Shown here: in pieces, positions 16,837 to 26,817 of the stretch
Layout of the letters: every line of letters starts with the position of its first letter
Numbering within the stretch: the first letter of the stretch is position 1
DNA from: Lachnospiraceae bacterium
GTDB taxonomy: Bacteria > Bacillota_A > Clostridia > Lachnospirales > Lachnospiraceae
Direction of reading: 5' to 3'
Length of the DNA: 58,258 nucleotides
Assembly: GCA_024691045.1 (NCBI GenBank)
Contig: JAILOC010000117.1
Span: 1 to 58,258, forward strand
Made by a program: the position numbers and the translations under genes
Notes under the pieces: generated by a model
What the model was told of the DNA's origin: nothing
The model's input: the letters and a program-made list of their open reading frames with translations, nothing else
The model's database searches: none

Positions 16837-19800
16837 TCAGCCTTTACGATACTCTTCCATCAGTCTTGTGATCTCATCGGAATCCACCATACTTACGGCA
16901 TCGATCATCTTTTCAATGATCCATTTCTTACTGTCAGGATATGAGTAATCCGAAAGCTGTTTCGCGCACATTTCCATTTCATCCATATCCAGATCATCGC
17001 AGGCTGCAGTCATCTTGTCAAAAATGTCATACAGAAGGATCTCGGAGATCTCGGGTTTGGAAGCGTTGAAATCGTCCTTAAAATATCCGGAAAGATCATC
17101 AAGAAGTTTCTCATACATCTTCATTGTTTCTTCATGATATTTCCTGATCTCAGTCTCATCCCCTGCTTTACTTGCAAGTTCAAGTTTCTCGGCAAGATTG
17201 CCAAGCTCATATGCTCCGATCTGTCTTGATGTACTCTTTAATGAATGAGTTTTGATCGCATAGTTTTTCCAATCGGATGCGGAATATGCATTTTCTATGG
17301 ATGAACGGTTTTCTTTACCTGCCTTGAAATAATCGAAAACGATCTTCTTAAACAATGCTGCAGTACCAAGAGCGGCGATAGCCTTGGTACAATCAAGACA
17401 GTCGTACAGTTCCTCGGTTTCCTGATTCTCATCTTCCGAGGGTTCTTCTTCCTCTTTTATCATGAAATTGGGAAGCCACTTGATCATCTTGGCATTAAGC
17501 TGATTAACATCGATCGGCTTGGCGATCATATCGACCATTCCCGCCTTGAGGAAAAGATCCTTACTGCCTTCCATGACATTTGCAGTAAGTGCGATTATCG
17601 GAGTATCGTCAGCTTCGGGTATATCGGCCCTGATAGCTTTTGCCGTTTCCACGCCATCCATTTTCGGCATCATATGATCCATGAGAACAAGATCATAATG
17701 CTCTTCTTTCAATTTTTCTATAGCTTCCATGCCGCTCTGTGCGACAAAGCACTGACACTTGATCGGCTCAAGCAGACCTACGGCGATACTGAGATTGATC
17801 GAATTGTCATCGACTATAAGTACTTTTGCATTGGGAGCCGTGAAGCGGACATATTTAGCTTCCTTGCTCTTGAATTTCATCTGATCGATAGTCTTGCCGT
17901 TAAGAGCAAGCACCATCGCAAGTGTGGATAAAGGCTTTTTGAGCAGACGAAGGTTTTTCCTGTTGGGCTTGATGTTGGATTTGAAATCGGTAAACATCAC
18001 ACCCGTAAGCATAGGATGTGCATCAAGGAAATCTTCCATCTCCTTCGTATAGAGATTCTGATCAAAGAACAGATAATCGTTCTTGCCGGTTGCCTTATAC
18101 TGATCAAGATTCGAAATGAGTTTGCTTTCAATTCCGAGACACTTCATCTCTTTGATAAACTCATCCGTACGGATCTTGCTCTCTACAAGATTAAATGCGA
18201 ATTTTCTGCTCGAATTTTCGACAATAAGATCCTTCTTGGGATTAGATATCTTCTGAGGTACGCTAAACCAGAAATCTGAGCCTTTACCGTATTCACTGCT
18301 GACACCGATGGTTCCTCCCATGGCTTCGACAAGTTTTTTGGATATGGCCAGTCCGAGACCGGTTCCCTCGACATTTCTGTTTCTCTTACTGTCGACCTGC
18401 TGGAAACTTACAAAAAGTTTTTCAAGATCTTCTTTCTTAATTCCTCTTCCGGTATCGATTATATGGAATTCAAGATTGACTTCATCCTCGGATATCATCC
18501 TGCATGTAAGCACTATCCTGACCATACCGTTTTCGGTGAATTTGATCGCGTTATTTGCAAGATTGATGATGACCTGTCTAATCCTCATGCAGTCACCGAC
18601 AAGCTCGTGAGGAATATTGGTATCAACAACAAACAGGAACGAAATAGGTTTATCGCCTATCCTTGCCTGCATGATATTTCCGATATCATTCACTTCGGAA
18701 AGAGGTTCATATTTGTCCGGTATTATCTCCATCTTTCCTGCATCAATCTTGGAAAAATCAAGAATATCGTTAATGATGTTTAACAGATTCTTACCGGAGT
18801 TGCCAATCTGATTAAGACAGTTTTTAAGTTCGGGAGAAATATCCTTTTCCCTGAGTGCAATCTCGGTAAGTCCGATGACGGCATTCATCGGAGTTCGAAG
18901 TTCATGGCTCATATTAGCAAGGAAATCAGACTTCAACCTTGCTGTCCTTTCGAGTTCTGAATTCATTTCTTCCATGACTTTAAACTGCTTTATTGCAGAG
19001 GTTGTATCATGCAAAGTATAAACGGTTCCGATCTCATTATCCTTGGCACCGATAACACTTTTATCTACTCTGAAATAGTATTCGTTGTCTCCATTTTTGT
19101 ACGGGATAACCTCATAATTCTCAATCTTCTCGGTGTTTTTTATCCAGTTGTCGACATTCCCGATATCCTGTAATCCCCGCAGAAAATCGGCACTTACAAT
19201 GTTTTTGACCCGATCGTTGATATGGATGATATCACCGAATTTATTATAGATAATGACACCGTCCGTCATTTCATTAGCAAAATCATAAAGAACCGTGTCA
19301 CGCAGCTTCAGATCAGAATAAAGGAATACGTAATAATATGTCAGGTAACAGATCAGATTCATGATCGCCGTATGGATCCATACAGGCCAGTTATTTATAA
19401 ACGTAAGCAGGATCAAAACAAACATGATTCCCTGAAGGAAAGAAAGATTTATATATTTGATCTTAAAAACCTTGGGAACATTACGTATGAAAGAGATCAT
19501 CATTGCGAAAATGATAATACAGTTAACAAGGCATAAAGCAAGGAATGCGATATATGCATTGGGTTTGAATTCCAGAATGGGCATCTTTATAACCCACCAG
19601 ATGCGGCCGAATGCAATCTCCTGGGAGAAAGATACCATTCCGTTTTTAAAGAAGCACATTACTATTATGACAGTCTGTATCGCGCAGATGATCGCCATAC
19701 CGAAATTGGTGTCAAAATGCAGTTTCTTGGTATATGACCTGAGTACGGTCCAGAGAGTTCCGAAGAACAGCCAGGGATAAATAAGATAATAGATAAGCAG

Positions 19801-19980
19801 ATAATTCCGAGCCTCTTTTATAGAGTCTGCGGAAATCACAAGCATGCTGAAAATATCTGCGATTATCAGAACGGAAGTGGTAAAGACAAAACCGAAATTT
19901 TTATGTTTCTCCCGCAAACTGAAAAATACAGACAATAAATTTATAAAAATGAAAATTCCGAAAACTATATTTAGCTGCAT
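16837..19980 (-). CDS. Hybrid sensor histidine kinase with receiver and HPt domains
   Basis: A 1047-aa phosphorelay protein. Order: about seven to eight N-terminal membrane helices (residues 1-225), a PAS-like domain (about 235-340), HisKA with the phospho-His in ANMSHELRTPMNAV, HATPase_c (N-box INLANNAIKF, G-box DTGRGIKKED, and GTGLGLAISKKL), a degenerate receiver-like stretch (about 600-700, no clear phospho-Asp), a full receiver (VLIVDDNSIN...LVLMDHMMPKMDG), and an HPt domain with its His in IKTHSLKSTS. A GGGGAAA site precedes the ATG. It is second in the operon behind the dual-receiver regulator and ahead of the solute-binding protein. The signal is unknown. Confidence 0.93.
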   Translation of the reverse strand: MQLNIVFGIFIFINLLSVFFSLREKHKNFGFVFTTSVLIIADIFSMLVISADSIKEARNYLLIYYLIYPWLFFGTLWTVLRSYTKKLHFDTNFGMAIICAIQTVIIVMCFFKNGMVSFSQEIAFGRIWWVIKMPILEFKPNAYIAFLALCLVNCIIIFAMMISFIRNVPKVFKIKYINLSFLQGIMFVLILLTFINNWPVWIHTAIMNLICYLTYYYVFLYSDLKLRDTVLYDFANEMTDGVIIYNKFGDIIHINDRVKNIVSADFLRGLQDIGNVDNWIKNTEKIENYEVIPYKNGDNEYYFRVDKSVIGAKDNEIGTVYTLHDTTSAIKQFKVMEEMNSELERTARLKSDFLANMSHELRTPMNAVIGLTEIALREKDISPELKNCLNQIGNSGKNLLNIINDILDFSKIDAGKMEIIPDKYEPLSEVNDIGNIMQARIGDKPISFLFVVDTNIPHELVGDCMRIRQVIINLANNAIKFTENGMVRIVLTCRMISEDEVNLEFHIIDTGRGIKKEDLEKLFVSFQQVDSKRNRNVEGTGLGLAISKKLVEAMGGTIGVSSEYGKGSDFWFSVPQKISNPKKDLIVENSSRKFAFNLVESKIRTDEFIKEMKCLGIESKLISNLDQYKATGKNDYLFFDQNLYTKEMEDFLDAHPMLTGVMFTDFKSNIKPNRKNLRLLKKPLSTLAMVLALNGKTIDQMKFKSKEAKYVRFTAPNAKVLIVDDNSINLSIAVGLLEPIKCQCFVAQSGMEAIEKLKEEHYDLVLMDHMMPKMDGVETAKAIRADIPEADDTPIIALTANVMEGSKDLFLKAGMVDMIAKPIDVNQLNAKMIKWLPNFMIKEEEEPSEDENQETEELYDCLDCTKAIAALGTAALFKKIVFDYFKAGKENRSSIENAYSASDWKNYAIKTHSLKSTSRQIGAYELGNLAEKLELASKAGDETEIRKYHEETMKMYEKLLDDLSGYFKDDFNASKPEISEILLYDIFDKMTAACDDLDMDEMEMCAKQLSDYSYPDSKKWIIEKMIDAVSMVDSDEITRLMEEYRKG

Positions 19981-20003
19981 TATTTTTCCCCAAAGCAGAA
20001 AGA

Positions 20004-20801
20004 TCAGCCGATAAATTTCTCTACGGTACCGACAAGCTTATCTTTGTCTATAGGTTTAAGAAGATATCCCTGCGGCATCAGAACCAGTGCATCCTTGATC
20101 TTCTCTTTTTCGGTCACACCGGTAAGAAATACAATGGGGATAGAATCAAGATCTTTATTTAATCTAAGGGTTTTAAAAGTCGATGGTCCGTCCTCTCCGG
20201 GCATTTCATAATCAAGAAGGATCATATCGGTCTTCTTATTTTCAAGAAATTTATATGCGATCTTGGAGCTTATTGCTGTGGCAACATCATATTTTTCGGA
20301 AAGCTGTTCTTTGACAACTTTGAGCATGAGAGGATCATCGTCAATGATCAGGACGTGCTTTCTTCTCTCCTGTTCCTTGATCTTTTCAAGTTCAATCCTG
20401 AGCTTGGCGTCTTCTTCAGCCTGTTTTTCTTTTTCACGGATATGATCTTTGATACCGTCTTTGATCCTGTCGATGGAGATAGGCTTGATAAAAGTTTCAT
20501 CAGCCATATAGACGACAGTCTCATTGAATTCCTTGCAATCCTTCTGATCACCGACAATAAAAACGAATACTCCTTCTCTTGCGAGTATTCTCTTCATTTC
20601 AATGAGTACATTGTAATCGTCCCTGGTCTCTCCGTTAAGACAGATTATGAAGATGTCCGGATGAAACAGATCAATATGTCCGACCATATCTTCATAACGA
20701 AGTGAAGTTGTAAGCATATTAAAATCATCGGATAAATGATTAAAGAAATCATCAATGACGATCCTCTGCTTACCGGTAATGAGAATATTATATTTTTTCA
20801 T
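20004..20801 (-). CDS. Dual-receiver response regulator without output domain
   Basis: The C-terminal half (about residues 148-265) is a complete receiver: VLIIDDDPLM (acidic pair), MILLDYEMPG (phospho-Asp), FLTG and LLKPID (Thr and Lys). The N-terminal half is receiver-like, but the phospho-Asp position reads IICLNGETRD and it is probably not phosphorylated. A charged helical linker joins them. There is no DNA-binding or enzymatic output, so it may receive phosphate from the HPt domain and signal by protein contact. The start is the ATG at 20801 behind GGGGGAC; a TTG at 20816 only extends the frame through the ribosome site. Confidence 0.88.
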   Translation of the reverse strand: MKKYNILITGKQRIVIDDFFNHLSDDFNMLTTSLRYEDMVGHIDLFHPDIFIICLNGETRDDYNVLIEMKRILAREGVFVFIVGDQKDCKEFNETVVYMADETFIKPISIDRIKDGIKDHIREKEKQAEEDAKLRIELEKIKEQERRKHVLIIDDDPLMLKVVKEQLSEKYDVATAISSKIAYKFLENKKTDMILLDYEMPGEDGPSTFKTLRLNKDLDSIPIVFLTGVTEKEKIKDALVLMPQGYLLKPIDKDKLVGTVEKFIG

Positions 20802-20819
20802 TTTGTCCCCCGACAATCA

Positions 20820-20873
20820 AGAAAAAGCAAAACAACTACAAACCCGTCAGAATATAAATTTTTACGGGTTTGT
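20820..20873 (-). terminator. Hairpin with T-rich tail: terminator or leader attenuator
   Basis: An 11-bp stem (TACAAACCCGT at 20836-20846 and its complement at 20863-20873) with a 16-base AT-rich loop is followed on the minus strand by a T-rich stretch (GTTGTTTTGCTTTTTC). It can end the his/TIGR03960 transcript. Because the -10 box at 20894-20899 lies just upstream, it also falls in the leader of the response regulator mRNA. Confidence 0.55.
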
Positions 20874-20893
20874 ACAAAAATTTCCTTATTTAT

Positions 20894-20899
20894 ATTATA
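20894..20899 (-). promoter_or_regulatory. Likely -10 box of the signalling operon
   Basis: A TATAAT on the minus strand lies about 93 bases upstream of the regulator ATG, in the only sizeable gap before the eight-gene run. No good -35 is present (the position is a run of T), so it may need an activator or be a weak site. Confidence 0.4.
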
Positions 20900-20940
20900 A
20901 CACCGGATATTGAAGAAAAAAAGAAGGGAAATGCCGTATT

Positions 20941-22824
20941 TTAAGGCTTTTTGAATGATCCGGGGCAGATTCCCGCGCCGAATGTGGCGGCACCGCATCC
21001 GCTGCATCCCGCCCTGCAATTCTGAGTTATCTCGCCTCTTGCGGCTTTTTTGTATTCTTTTAACAAGAAGGCCTTGCTTACGCCGATATCAATGAAATCC
21101 CAGGGGAAGAGCTCATCGTCATTTCTTTCACGGAATGCATAAAAATCAAGGCTCAGACCGCATTCATCGAGGGCCTGCATCCATCTGTCGTGATCGTATT
21201 GCTCCGACCACGCGTCATAAATGCCGCCTTTTTCGTATACTTTCTTAATGACCTCGGAAACCTTCCTGTCACCTCTGGCCAAAAGCGCCTCAATAACGCT
21301 TGTGGGGGCGTCGTGCCAGTTATAATGGATCCTCTTCTGATTTAACTGTTCCGAAATGCCTTTTCTGCAGACATATGCCTTTCTGATGAATTCCTCCGTA
21401 GTGCACTGAGGAGCCCACTGGAATGCGGTAAAGGGTTTGGGAACGAAGAACGAAGTCGATACGGTTATAGAAATAGGTCCGTTTGTCCTCTTGTCTTTGG
21501 GAACCATCTCGAAGAATTCCGCCGCTACCTTATTGGCAAGATCACCTATTCCGAGAATATCTTCATCGGTTTCAAAAGGGTGTCCCAGCATGAAATAGAA
21601 TTTGAATTTGGTCCAGCCGCCTGCTATGGCCTGAGCAGATCCCGATAAAATATCTTCTTCCGACAGGCCCTTATTTATTACGTTTCTAAGCCTTTGCGAA
21701 CCGGCTTCGGGTGCAAAGGTTACAGAAGTTTTCTTGATGTCTTCCACTTTGTTCATGACATCAAGAGAAAATGCATCAATACGGAGCGAAGGAAGTGTAA
21801 TATTGACCTTCCTTCTTTCACATTCATCGATAAGGCTGTCAAGGAGCTCCGGAAGATGTGTGTAATCGGACGAAGAAAGCGAGCTGAGCGAAACCTCTTC
21901 GTATCCGGTCGAATCAAGCATCTCATATACGGTATCAAGAAGCTTTTGCACGCTTCTTTCACGTACCGGTCTGTACAATTCTCCAGCCTGGCAGAACCTG
22001 CATCCTCTGATGCATCCGCGCATTATCTCAAGAACAACCCTGTCCTGAACGCATCTGATGTACGGAACAACGGGTTTCTTGGGATAATAAGTATCATCAA
22101 GGTCTTTTACGACCTCCTTGCGTATCTTGAGAGGAAGACCCTCAACGAGAGGTTTAAAGCCCTTTAAAGTACCGTCTTCGTTATATGAAGGCTCATAGAA
22201 TCTCGGAACATACAGTCCGCTTATCTTGCCGGCTTCTATCAGAAATTCGTCACGGCTCCTGCCTTCATCCTTCATTTTCTCATACAGGTCCAGAAGCTCC
22301 CTGTATCTCGTCTCTCCTTCACCTATATAGAAAATATCAAAAAAGTCTGCGATCGGTTCGGGATTATACGTGCAGGGACCACCTCCGATGACTATCGGAT
22401 CAGCCTCGGTCCTGTCCTTGGATTCAAGAGGAATTCCGGACAGATCAAGAACCTGAAGAATATTGGTATAGCACATCTCATACTGGATCGTTATTCCTAA
22501 GAAATCAGCATCCCCCACAGGTCTTTGTGATTCCAGTGAAAAAAGAGGGATATGCTTCTCCCTCATGATCTTATCGAGATCTATCCATGGAGAATAGACT
22601 CTTTCGCACCATACATCATCAAAAGAATTAAACATATCATAGAGTATCTGAATGCCCAGATGACTCATTCCGATCTCATAAACATCGGGAAAACACATTA
22701 TAAAGCGGACCCTGACGGAATCAGGGTCCTTTATGCATGAATTAACTTCGTGTCCTATATAACGTTCGGGTTTCTCAACAGACATCAGGATGTCGTTTGA
22801 GAGAAACAGTCCATCAAAGCTCAT
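20941..22824 (-). CDS. TIGR03960 family B12-binding radical SAM protein
   Basis: A 627-aa radical SAM protein. The [4Fe-4S]-binding motif CxxxCxxC is CIRGCRFCQAGELYRPVR near residue 275; the N-terminal part has the cobalamin-binding-like region (FPDVYEIGMSHLGIQILYD...). A Cys-rich tail (CRAGCSGCGAA) closes the protein. The opening NDILMSVEKPERYIGHEVNS is typical of the family, which supports the ATG at 22824 over the internal ATG at 22785. The function is unknown; it normally pairs with TIGR03936 and RNase G. Here it starts 2 bases after hisIE and is the last gene of the his run. Confidence 0.9.
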   Translation of the reverse strand: MSFDGLFLSNDILMSVEKPERYIGHEVNSCIKDPDSVRVRFIMCFPDVYEIGMSHLGIQILYDMFNSFDDVWCERVYSPWIDLDKIMREKHIPLFSLESQRPVGDADFLGITIQYEMCYTNILQVLDLSGIPLESKDRTEADPIVIGGGPCTYNPEPIADFFDIFYIGEGETRYRELLDLYEKMKDEGRSRDEFLIEAGKISGLYVPRFYEPSYNEDGTLKGFKPLVEGLPLKIRKEVVKDLDDTYYPKKPVVPYIRCVQDRVVLEIMRGCIRGCRFCQAGELYRPVRERSVQKLLDTVYEMLDSTGYEEVSLSSLSSSDYTHLPELLDSLIDECERRKVNITLPSLRIDAFSLDVMNKVEDIKKTSVTFAPEAGSQRLRNVINKGLSEEDILSGSAQAIAGGWTKFKFYFMLGHPFETDEDILGIGDLANKVAAEFFEMVPKDKRTNGPISITVSTSFFVPKPFTAFQWAPQCTTEEFIRKAYVCRKGISEQLNQKRIHYNWHDAPTSVIEALLARGDRKVSEVIKKVYEKGGIYDAWSEQYDHDRWMQALDECGLSLDFYAFRERNDDELFPWDFIDIGVSKAFLLKEYKKAARGEITQNCRAGCSGCGAATFGAGICPGSFKKP

Positions 22825-22826
22825 AT

Positions 22827-24200
22827 TTATCTTCCCGCAAGTTCCTTGGTGACTTCTTCCCAGGTTATCTCTTTTTCGGCCATGAGAACCATCAGATGAT
22901 AAAGCAGGTCGCTGATCTCATAGACGATCTCCTGATTTCCGGCATTCTTGGAGGCAATGATTGTCTCTGTAGCCTCTTCTCCGACCTTCTTAAGGATCTT
23001 ATCCAGTCCCTTATCAAGAAGATAATTGGTATAAGAACCTTCCTTGGGATGAAGCTTTCTGTCCTTGATCACATCGTATACCTTCTCAAATACCTGAAGG
23101 GGATTAACGGTATTAACTTCCTCAGAACCGGTTATCTCATTAAAGAAGCAGCTTCTTGCACCGGTATGGCATGCAACTCCGACCTGTGAAACCTTGGCAA
23201 GGATAGTATCCTTGTCACAATCTGCGGTAAGGCTCTTTACATACTGGTAATGTCCGCTTGTTTCTCCTTTGACCCACTGCTCTTCACGGCTTCTTGAATA
23301 ATAGGTCATAAGCCCGGTTGCGATGGTATTAAGGAATGCTTCCTCATTCATATATGCAAGCATCAGGACTTCATTATTCTTGTAATCCTGAACGATGACG
23401 GGAACAAGGTCATTGGGTCCCTTCTTAAGATCACTCCATTTTATCTTGCTCTCAAGATGTCTTACTATGATTCCGTTCTGAACACAGATATCCTTGATCG
23501 ATGAGATCTCGGAAGTGTTGAGAGAGATAACATTTCCGGTAACACCGCTTACGGAATCCTTCTTCAGATATTCGATCATCTTATTGAAAGCAAGGTCCTT
23601 GGCACTGATGATAATGGGAAGTTTGATCTCGTCCTCGATAACATCGAGTGCGTGGATATTCTTGAGAAGAACACCGGAGCAGTATTTGGTGCAAAGATCG
23701 GCAACACTTCCGGTATCCTTGTCATCGCTTGCATGATAGTTGGTATCTGTTCCGATCAGCAGGCTTCTGTCGAGGGTTTCAACCTGAGTCGAGAATGTCT
23801 TGGGAAAAGAAACCGATGCATAGATCTTATCCCTTCCAAACCTTCCGCTCGCAGCAGATGTAAGCAGGATGTTAACCTCTTTGTCATAATCGAGAATGAC
23901 TTTGGAGCAGCCTGCATAGATGAGCTTTTTAACATCTTCGAGTCGCTTGATATTACCGGTAGCATATACGGAAACTTCGCTGTCTCCGCAGATCGCACGA
24001 ATGATCTTAAGCGATTCGTCATGTGCTTCATCGCCCATGCCTTCGGAAAGATCATAAATGATAATGCCATCGGCAAGATCCCTGCAGAATTTCATTGCAA
24101 GGGAATAGGCGTCAGCTTCAAGAACGGTATCATCTTCATCCGAAACCACAGCAGATCCGTTCTTAAGATATATACAGGGTAAAAACTTTTTCACGTACAT
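22827..24200 (-). CDS. hisIE: HisF/HisA-like domain fused to HisI and HisE
   Basis: Two histidine steps are joined in one 457-aa chain. Residues about 255-345 are HisI (phosphoribosyl-AMP cyclohydrolase), with [38 protein letters not shown] and [13 protein letters not shown]. Residues about 365-455 are HisE (phosphoribosyl-ATP diphosphatase), with [22 protein letters not shown]. The first ~235 residues look like a HisF/HisA TIM barrel, but the catalytic Asp of PCLDV is Tyr (PCIYLKNG), the AIDAK Asp is lost (ASVSFPK), and the phosphate-binding GGG is absent. It is probably structural or regulatory. The start overlaps the hisB stop by one base (TAATG). Confidence 0.93.
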   Translation of the reverse strand: MYVKKFLPCIYLKNGSAVVSDEDDTVLEADAYSLAMKFCRDLADGIIIYDLSEGMGDEAHDESLKIIRAICGDSEVSVYATGNIKRLEDVKKLIYAGCSKVILDYDKEVNILLTSAASGRFGRDKIYASVSFPKTFSTQVETLDRSLLIGTDTNYHASDDKDTGSVADLCTKYCSGVLLKNIHALDVIEDEIKLPIIISAKDLAFNKMIEYLKKDSVSGVTGNVISLNTSEISSIKDICVQNGIIVRHLESKIKWSDLKKGPNDLVPVIVQDYKNNEVLMLAYMNEEAFLNTIATGLMTYYSRSREEQWVKGETSGHYQYVKSLTADCDKDTILAKVSQVGVACHTGARSCFFNEITGSEEVNTVNPLQVFEKVYDVIKDRKLHPKEGSYTNYLLDKGLDKILKKVGEEATETIIASKNAGNQEIVYEISDLLYHLMVLMAEKEITWEEVTKELAGR

Positions 24201-24802
24201 TAAAGTGCTCCTTTCGTGGAAAGAACCCCCGTAACCCTGGGATCACAATATGTTGCCATATCAAGAGCCTTGGAAAATGCCTTGAACATAGCTTCGGTTA
24301 CGTGATGAGCATTTCCGTCGGACAATACTTTAAAGTGCAGGTTCATTCCCGCAGAATAACTGACCGCATAAAAGAATTCCCTTACAAGCTCGGTATCAAG
24401 TTCACCGATCTTCGGAACCTTGTATTCATATTCAAATCCGAGGAAAGGTCTGTCACAAAGATCAAGACTGCAGAGAACAAGCACTTCATCCATCGGAAGT
24501 ATGAAATAACCATACCTGTAGATTCCGGCTTTGTCACCTATTGCCTTCCTGATAGCTTCTCCGAGAACTATGCCGCAGTCTTCAACGCTGTGATGTCCGT
24601 CGACATTAAGATCTCCTTTTACAATACAGTCAAGATCAAAGAACCCGTGCTTGGCAAAAGCGGAAAGCATGTGATCAAAAAAACCGATGCCGGTATTTAT
24701 ATTGCTTTTTCCGGTGCCGTCTACGGTAAACTTAATCTTAATATCGGTCTCGCCGGTCTTTCTTTTCACTTCGGCTGAACGAATCTTTTTGGATGTAGCC
24801 AT
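24200..24802 (-). CDS. hisB: Imidazoleglycerol-phosphate dehydratase
   Basis: It removes water from imidazoleglycerol phosphate to form imidazole acetol phosphate, a manganese-dependent step of histidine synthesis. The family motifs are clear: [49 protein letters not shown], and [19 protein letters not shown]. The 200-aa length is typical of the monofunctional enzyme, with no phosphatase domain. GGAGGAG precedes the ATG. Confidence 0.97.
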   Translation of the reverse strand: MATSKKIRSAEVKRKTGETDIKIKFTVDGTGKSNINTGIGFFDHMLSAFAKHGFFDLDCIVKGDLNVDGHHSVEDCGIVLGEAIRKAIGDKAGIYRYGYFILPMDEVLVLCSLDLCDRPFLGFEYEYKVPKIGELDTELVREFFYAVSYSAGMNLHFKVLSDGNAHHVTEAMFKAFSKALDMATYCDPRVTGVLSTKGAL

Positions 24803-24823
24803 AAATTCTCCTCCGGGTATGTA

Positions 24824-26113
24824 TTATTCAAAACGTACTTTGATGCTGTTTGCGTGAGCGGTAAGTCCCTCATTATTGGCAAAGAGCTGTATAGCCTTGG
24901 AATCTCTTTCAAGAGCCTCCTTGGAATAATATATGACAGAACTCTTTTTAATGAAATCATCAACATTAACGGGGCTGAAAAATCTTGCGGTTCCGTTGGT
25001 GGGAAGAATGTGGTTGGGACCTGCAAAATAATCGCCGAGCGGCTCGGAAGAGTATTCTCCGAGGAACATAGCTCCCGCATTTCTTACCTTCGTCATGATC
25101 TCAAAAGGATTTGCCGTAAGGATCTCAAGATGCTCGCTGGCAATTGTATTTACGGTATCTATTGCCTCGTCCATATTCGAAGCAACAAGGATATAACCGT
25201 AATTATCAAGTGACTTTCTGATTATATCAGCTCTCGATAGTGTTTTAAGATACTCTTCTATTTCAGCATTTACTTTGTCGGCAAGTGCCTTGTCGGTAGT
25301 AACAAGTATAGCACTTGCAAGCTCATCGTGCTCGGCCTGGCTGAGAAGATCCGCAGCAACGTAGTGAGCATTTGCAGTCTCATCCGCAAGAACCATGACC
25401 TCGGAAGGTCCTGCGATCGAATCGATACTGACAAATCCGTATACAGCCTTCTTGGCAAGAGCCACGAATATATTACCGGGTCCGGTTATCTTATAAACCT
25501 TGGGGATCGATGCGGTGCCGAATGCCATGGCTCCTATAGCCTGCGCTCCGCCGGCTCTGTAGATCTCATCGGCTCCCGCAATATCTGCCGCAACAAGAGT
25601 ACCGGGATCGATGACTCCTGTCTTTCCGGGAGGTGTGCACATGATTATGCGGTCAACTCCGGCAACCTTGGCGGGTACGATATTCATAAGAACGGATGAA
25701 GGGTATGCCGCTTTCCCTCCGGGAACATAAACACCGAGTCTTTCGATGGCGGTTATCTTCATTCCGAGAAGCGATCCGTCGGGCTTGGTATCAAACCAGG
25801 AATTGCGCAGCTGCTTTTTGTGAAATTCCCTGATGTTCTCAACAGCCTTTTTGATGACTTCAATGTATTCTTTATCAAGCTTGGTATATGCTTCGTCGAT
25901 CTCGGCTCTCGTGACCCTGATAGTCTCGGGAGTCAGCTTAAATCCGTCAAACTTCTCTGTGTATTCAAAGAGAGCTTTGTCTCCGTTTTCCCTGACATTT
26001 GCAAGGATCTCATTTACTGTAGATTCATATTCGGTATACTGAGCGGGCGATCTTTTAAGGAGCGCGCTCTGAAGCTCCGATATTGAATCCGGATTAAGAT
26101 TAACGATCTTCAT
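24824..26113 (-). CDS. hisD: Histidinol dehydrogenase
   Basis: It performs the last two steps of histidine synthesis, oxidising L-histidinol to histidine with NAD+ and zinc. Visible motifs: [64 protein letters not shown] and GPNHILPT. I start it at the ATG at 26113 behind GGAGGAATTGAT, giving 429 aa; the frame is open to an ATG at 26155 that overlaps hisG but lacks a ribosome site. It lies 38 bases after hisG. Confidence 0.97.
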   Translation of the reverse strand: MKIVNLNPDSISELQSALLKRSPAQYTEYESTVNEILANVRENGDKALFEYTEKFDGFKLTPETIRVTRAEIDEAYTKLDKEYIEVIKKAVENIREFHKKQLRNSWFDTKPDGSLLGMKITAIERLGVYVPGGKAAYPSSVLMNIVPAKVAGVDRIIMCTPPGKTGVIDPGTLVAADIAGADEIYRAGGAQAIGAMAFGTASIPKVYKITGPGNIFVALAKKAVYGFVSIDSIAGPSEVMVLADETANAHYVAADLLSQAEHDELASAILVTTDKALADKVNAEIEEYLKTLSRADIIRKSLDNYGYILVASNMDEAIDTVNTIASEHLEILTANPFEIMTKVRNAGAMFLGEYSSEPLGDYFAGPNHILPTNGTARFFSPVNVDDFIKKSSVIYYSKEALERDSKAIQLFANNEGLTAHANSIKVRFE

Positions 26114-26151
26114 ATCAATTCCTCCGATTATCCGCCCCAAGGCGGTAATGA

Positions 26152-26799
26152 TCATAATAATTCTTTAAGCTTTATCACCAGTTCCCTTATACGGTCTCCC
26201 TTAAGCTGCATGCTCACGGGATTGACTATCATCCTTGCGGAAAGCGGGCAAATCTCTTCAAGTACGGCAAGTCCGTTTTCTCGAAGCGTGGATCCAGTTT
26301 CCACGATATCAACGATCACATCGGCTAGTCCCACAATAGGTCCCAGTTCAACGCTTCCGTTAAGTTTGATGATATCTACCGTCTGGTTCTTCTTATTATT
26401 GAAATACTCCTTAGCGATAACAGGGTATTTGCTTGCGACCCTTATCCTCTCATGGTGGAGAAGCTTATCCGATGCGGATTCGGGGCCGCAAACGCACATA
26501 CGGCATTTTCCAAAGCCAAGGTCAAGTATCTCATAAACATTTCTGTTTTCTTCAAGGATAGTATCCCTTCCGACAACACCGATATCGGCAGCGCCATACT
26601 CGACATATGTGGGAACATCGGGACCCTTGGAAAGGAAAAAGCGCATTTTCGCTTCTTCGCTTGTAAAGATGAGCTTTCTGGAAGAGGGATCCTTCATCTC
26701 TTCACAGGTAATACCTGCTTTTTCAAAAAGCTCCATTGTTTTGTTGGAAAGTCTGCCCTTTCCCAGGGCAAATGTAAGATAATCGTCGTAACTGTTCAT
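26152..26799 (-). CDS. hisG: ATP phosphoribosyltransferase, short form
   Basis: It starts histidine synthesis by joining ATP and PRPP. At 215 aa it is the short HisG, lacking the C-terminal histidine-binding regulatory domain, so it needs HisZ, encoded immediately upstream. Motifs include LTFALGKGRLS, YGAADIGVVGRD and the PRPP loop in VDIVETGSTLRENGL. CGGAG lies before the ATG. Confidence 0.97.
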   Translation of the reverse strand: MNSYDDYLTFALGKGRLSNKTMELFEKAGITCEEMKDPSSRKLIFTSEEAKMRFFLSKGPDVPTYVEYGAADIGVVGRDTILEENRNVYEILDLGFGKCRMCVCGPESASDKLLHHERIRVASKYPVIAKEYFNNKKNQTVDIIKLNGSVELGPIVGLADVIVDIVETGSTLRENGLAVLEEICPLSARMIVNPVSMQLKGDRIRELVIKLKELL

Positions 26800-26817
26800 A
26801 TCATTCTCCGGTTTCGG

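Noticed and set aside
26114..26155. Longer hisD start overlapping hisG
   Set aside because: The ATG at 26113 has GGAGG at a good distance and gives the usual 429 aa.
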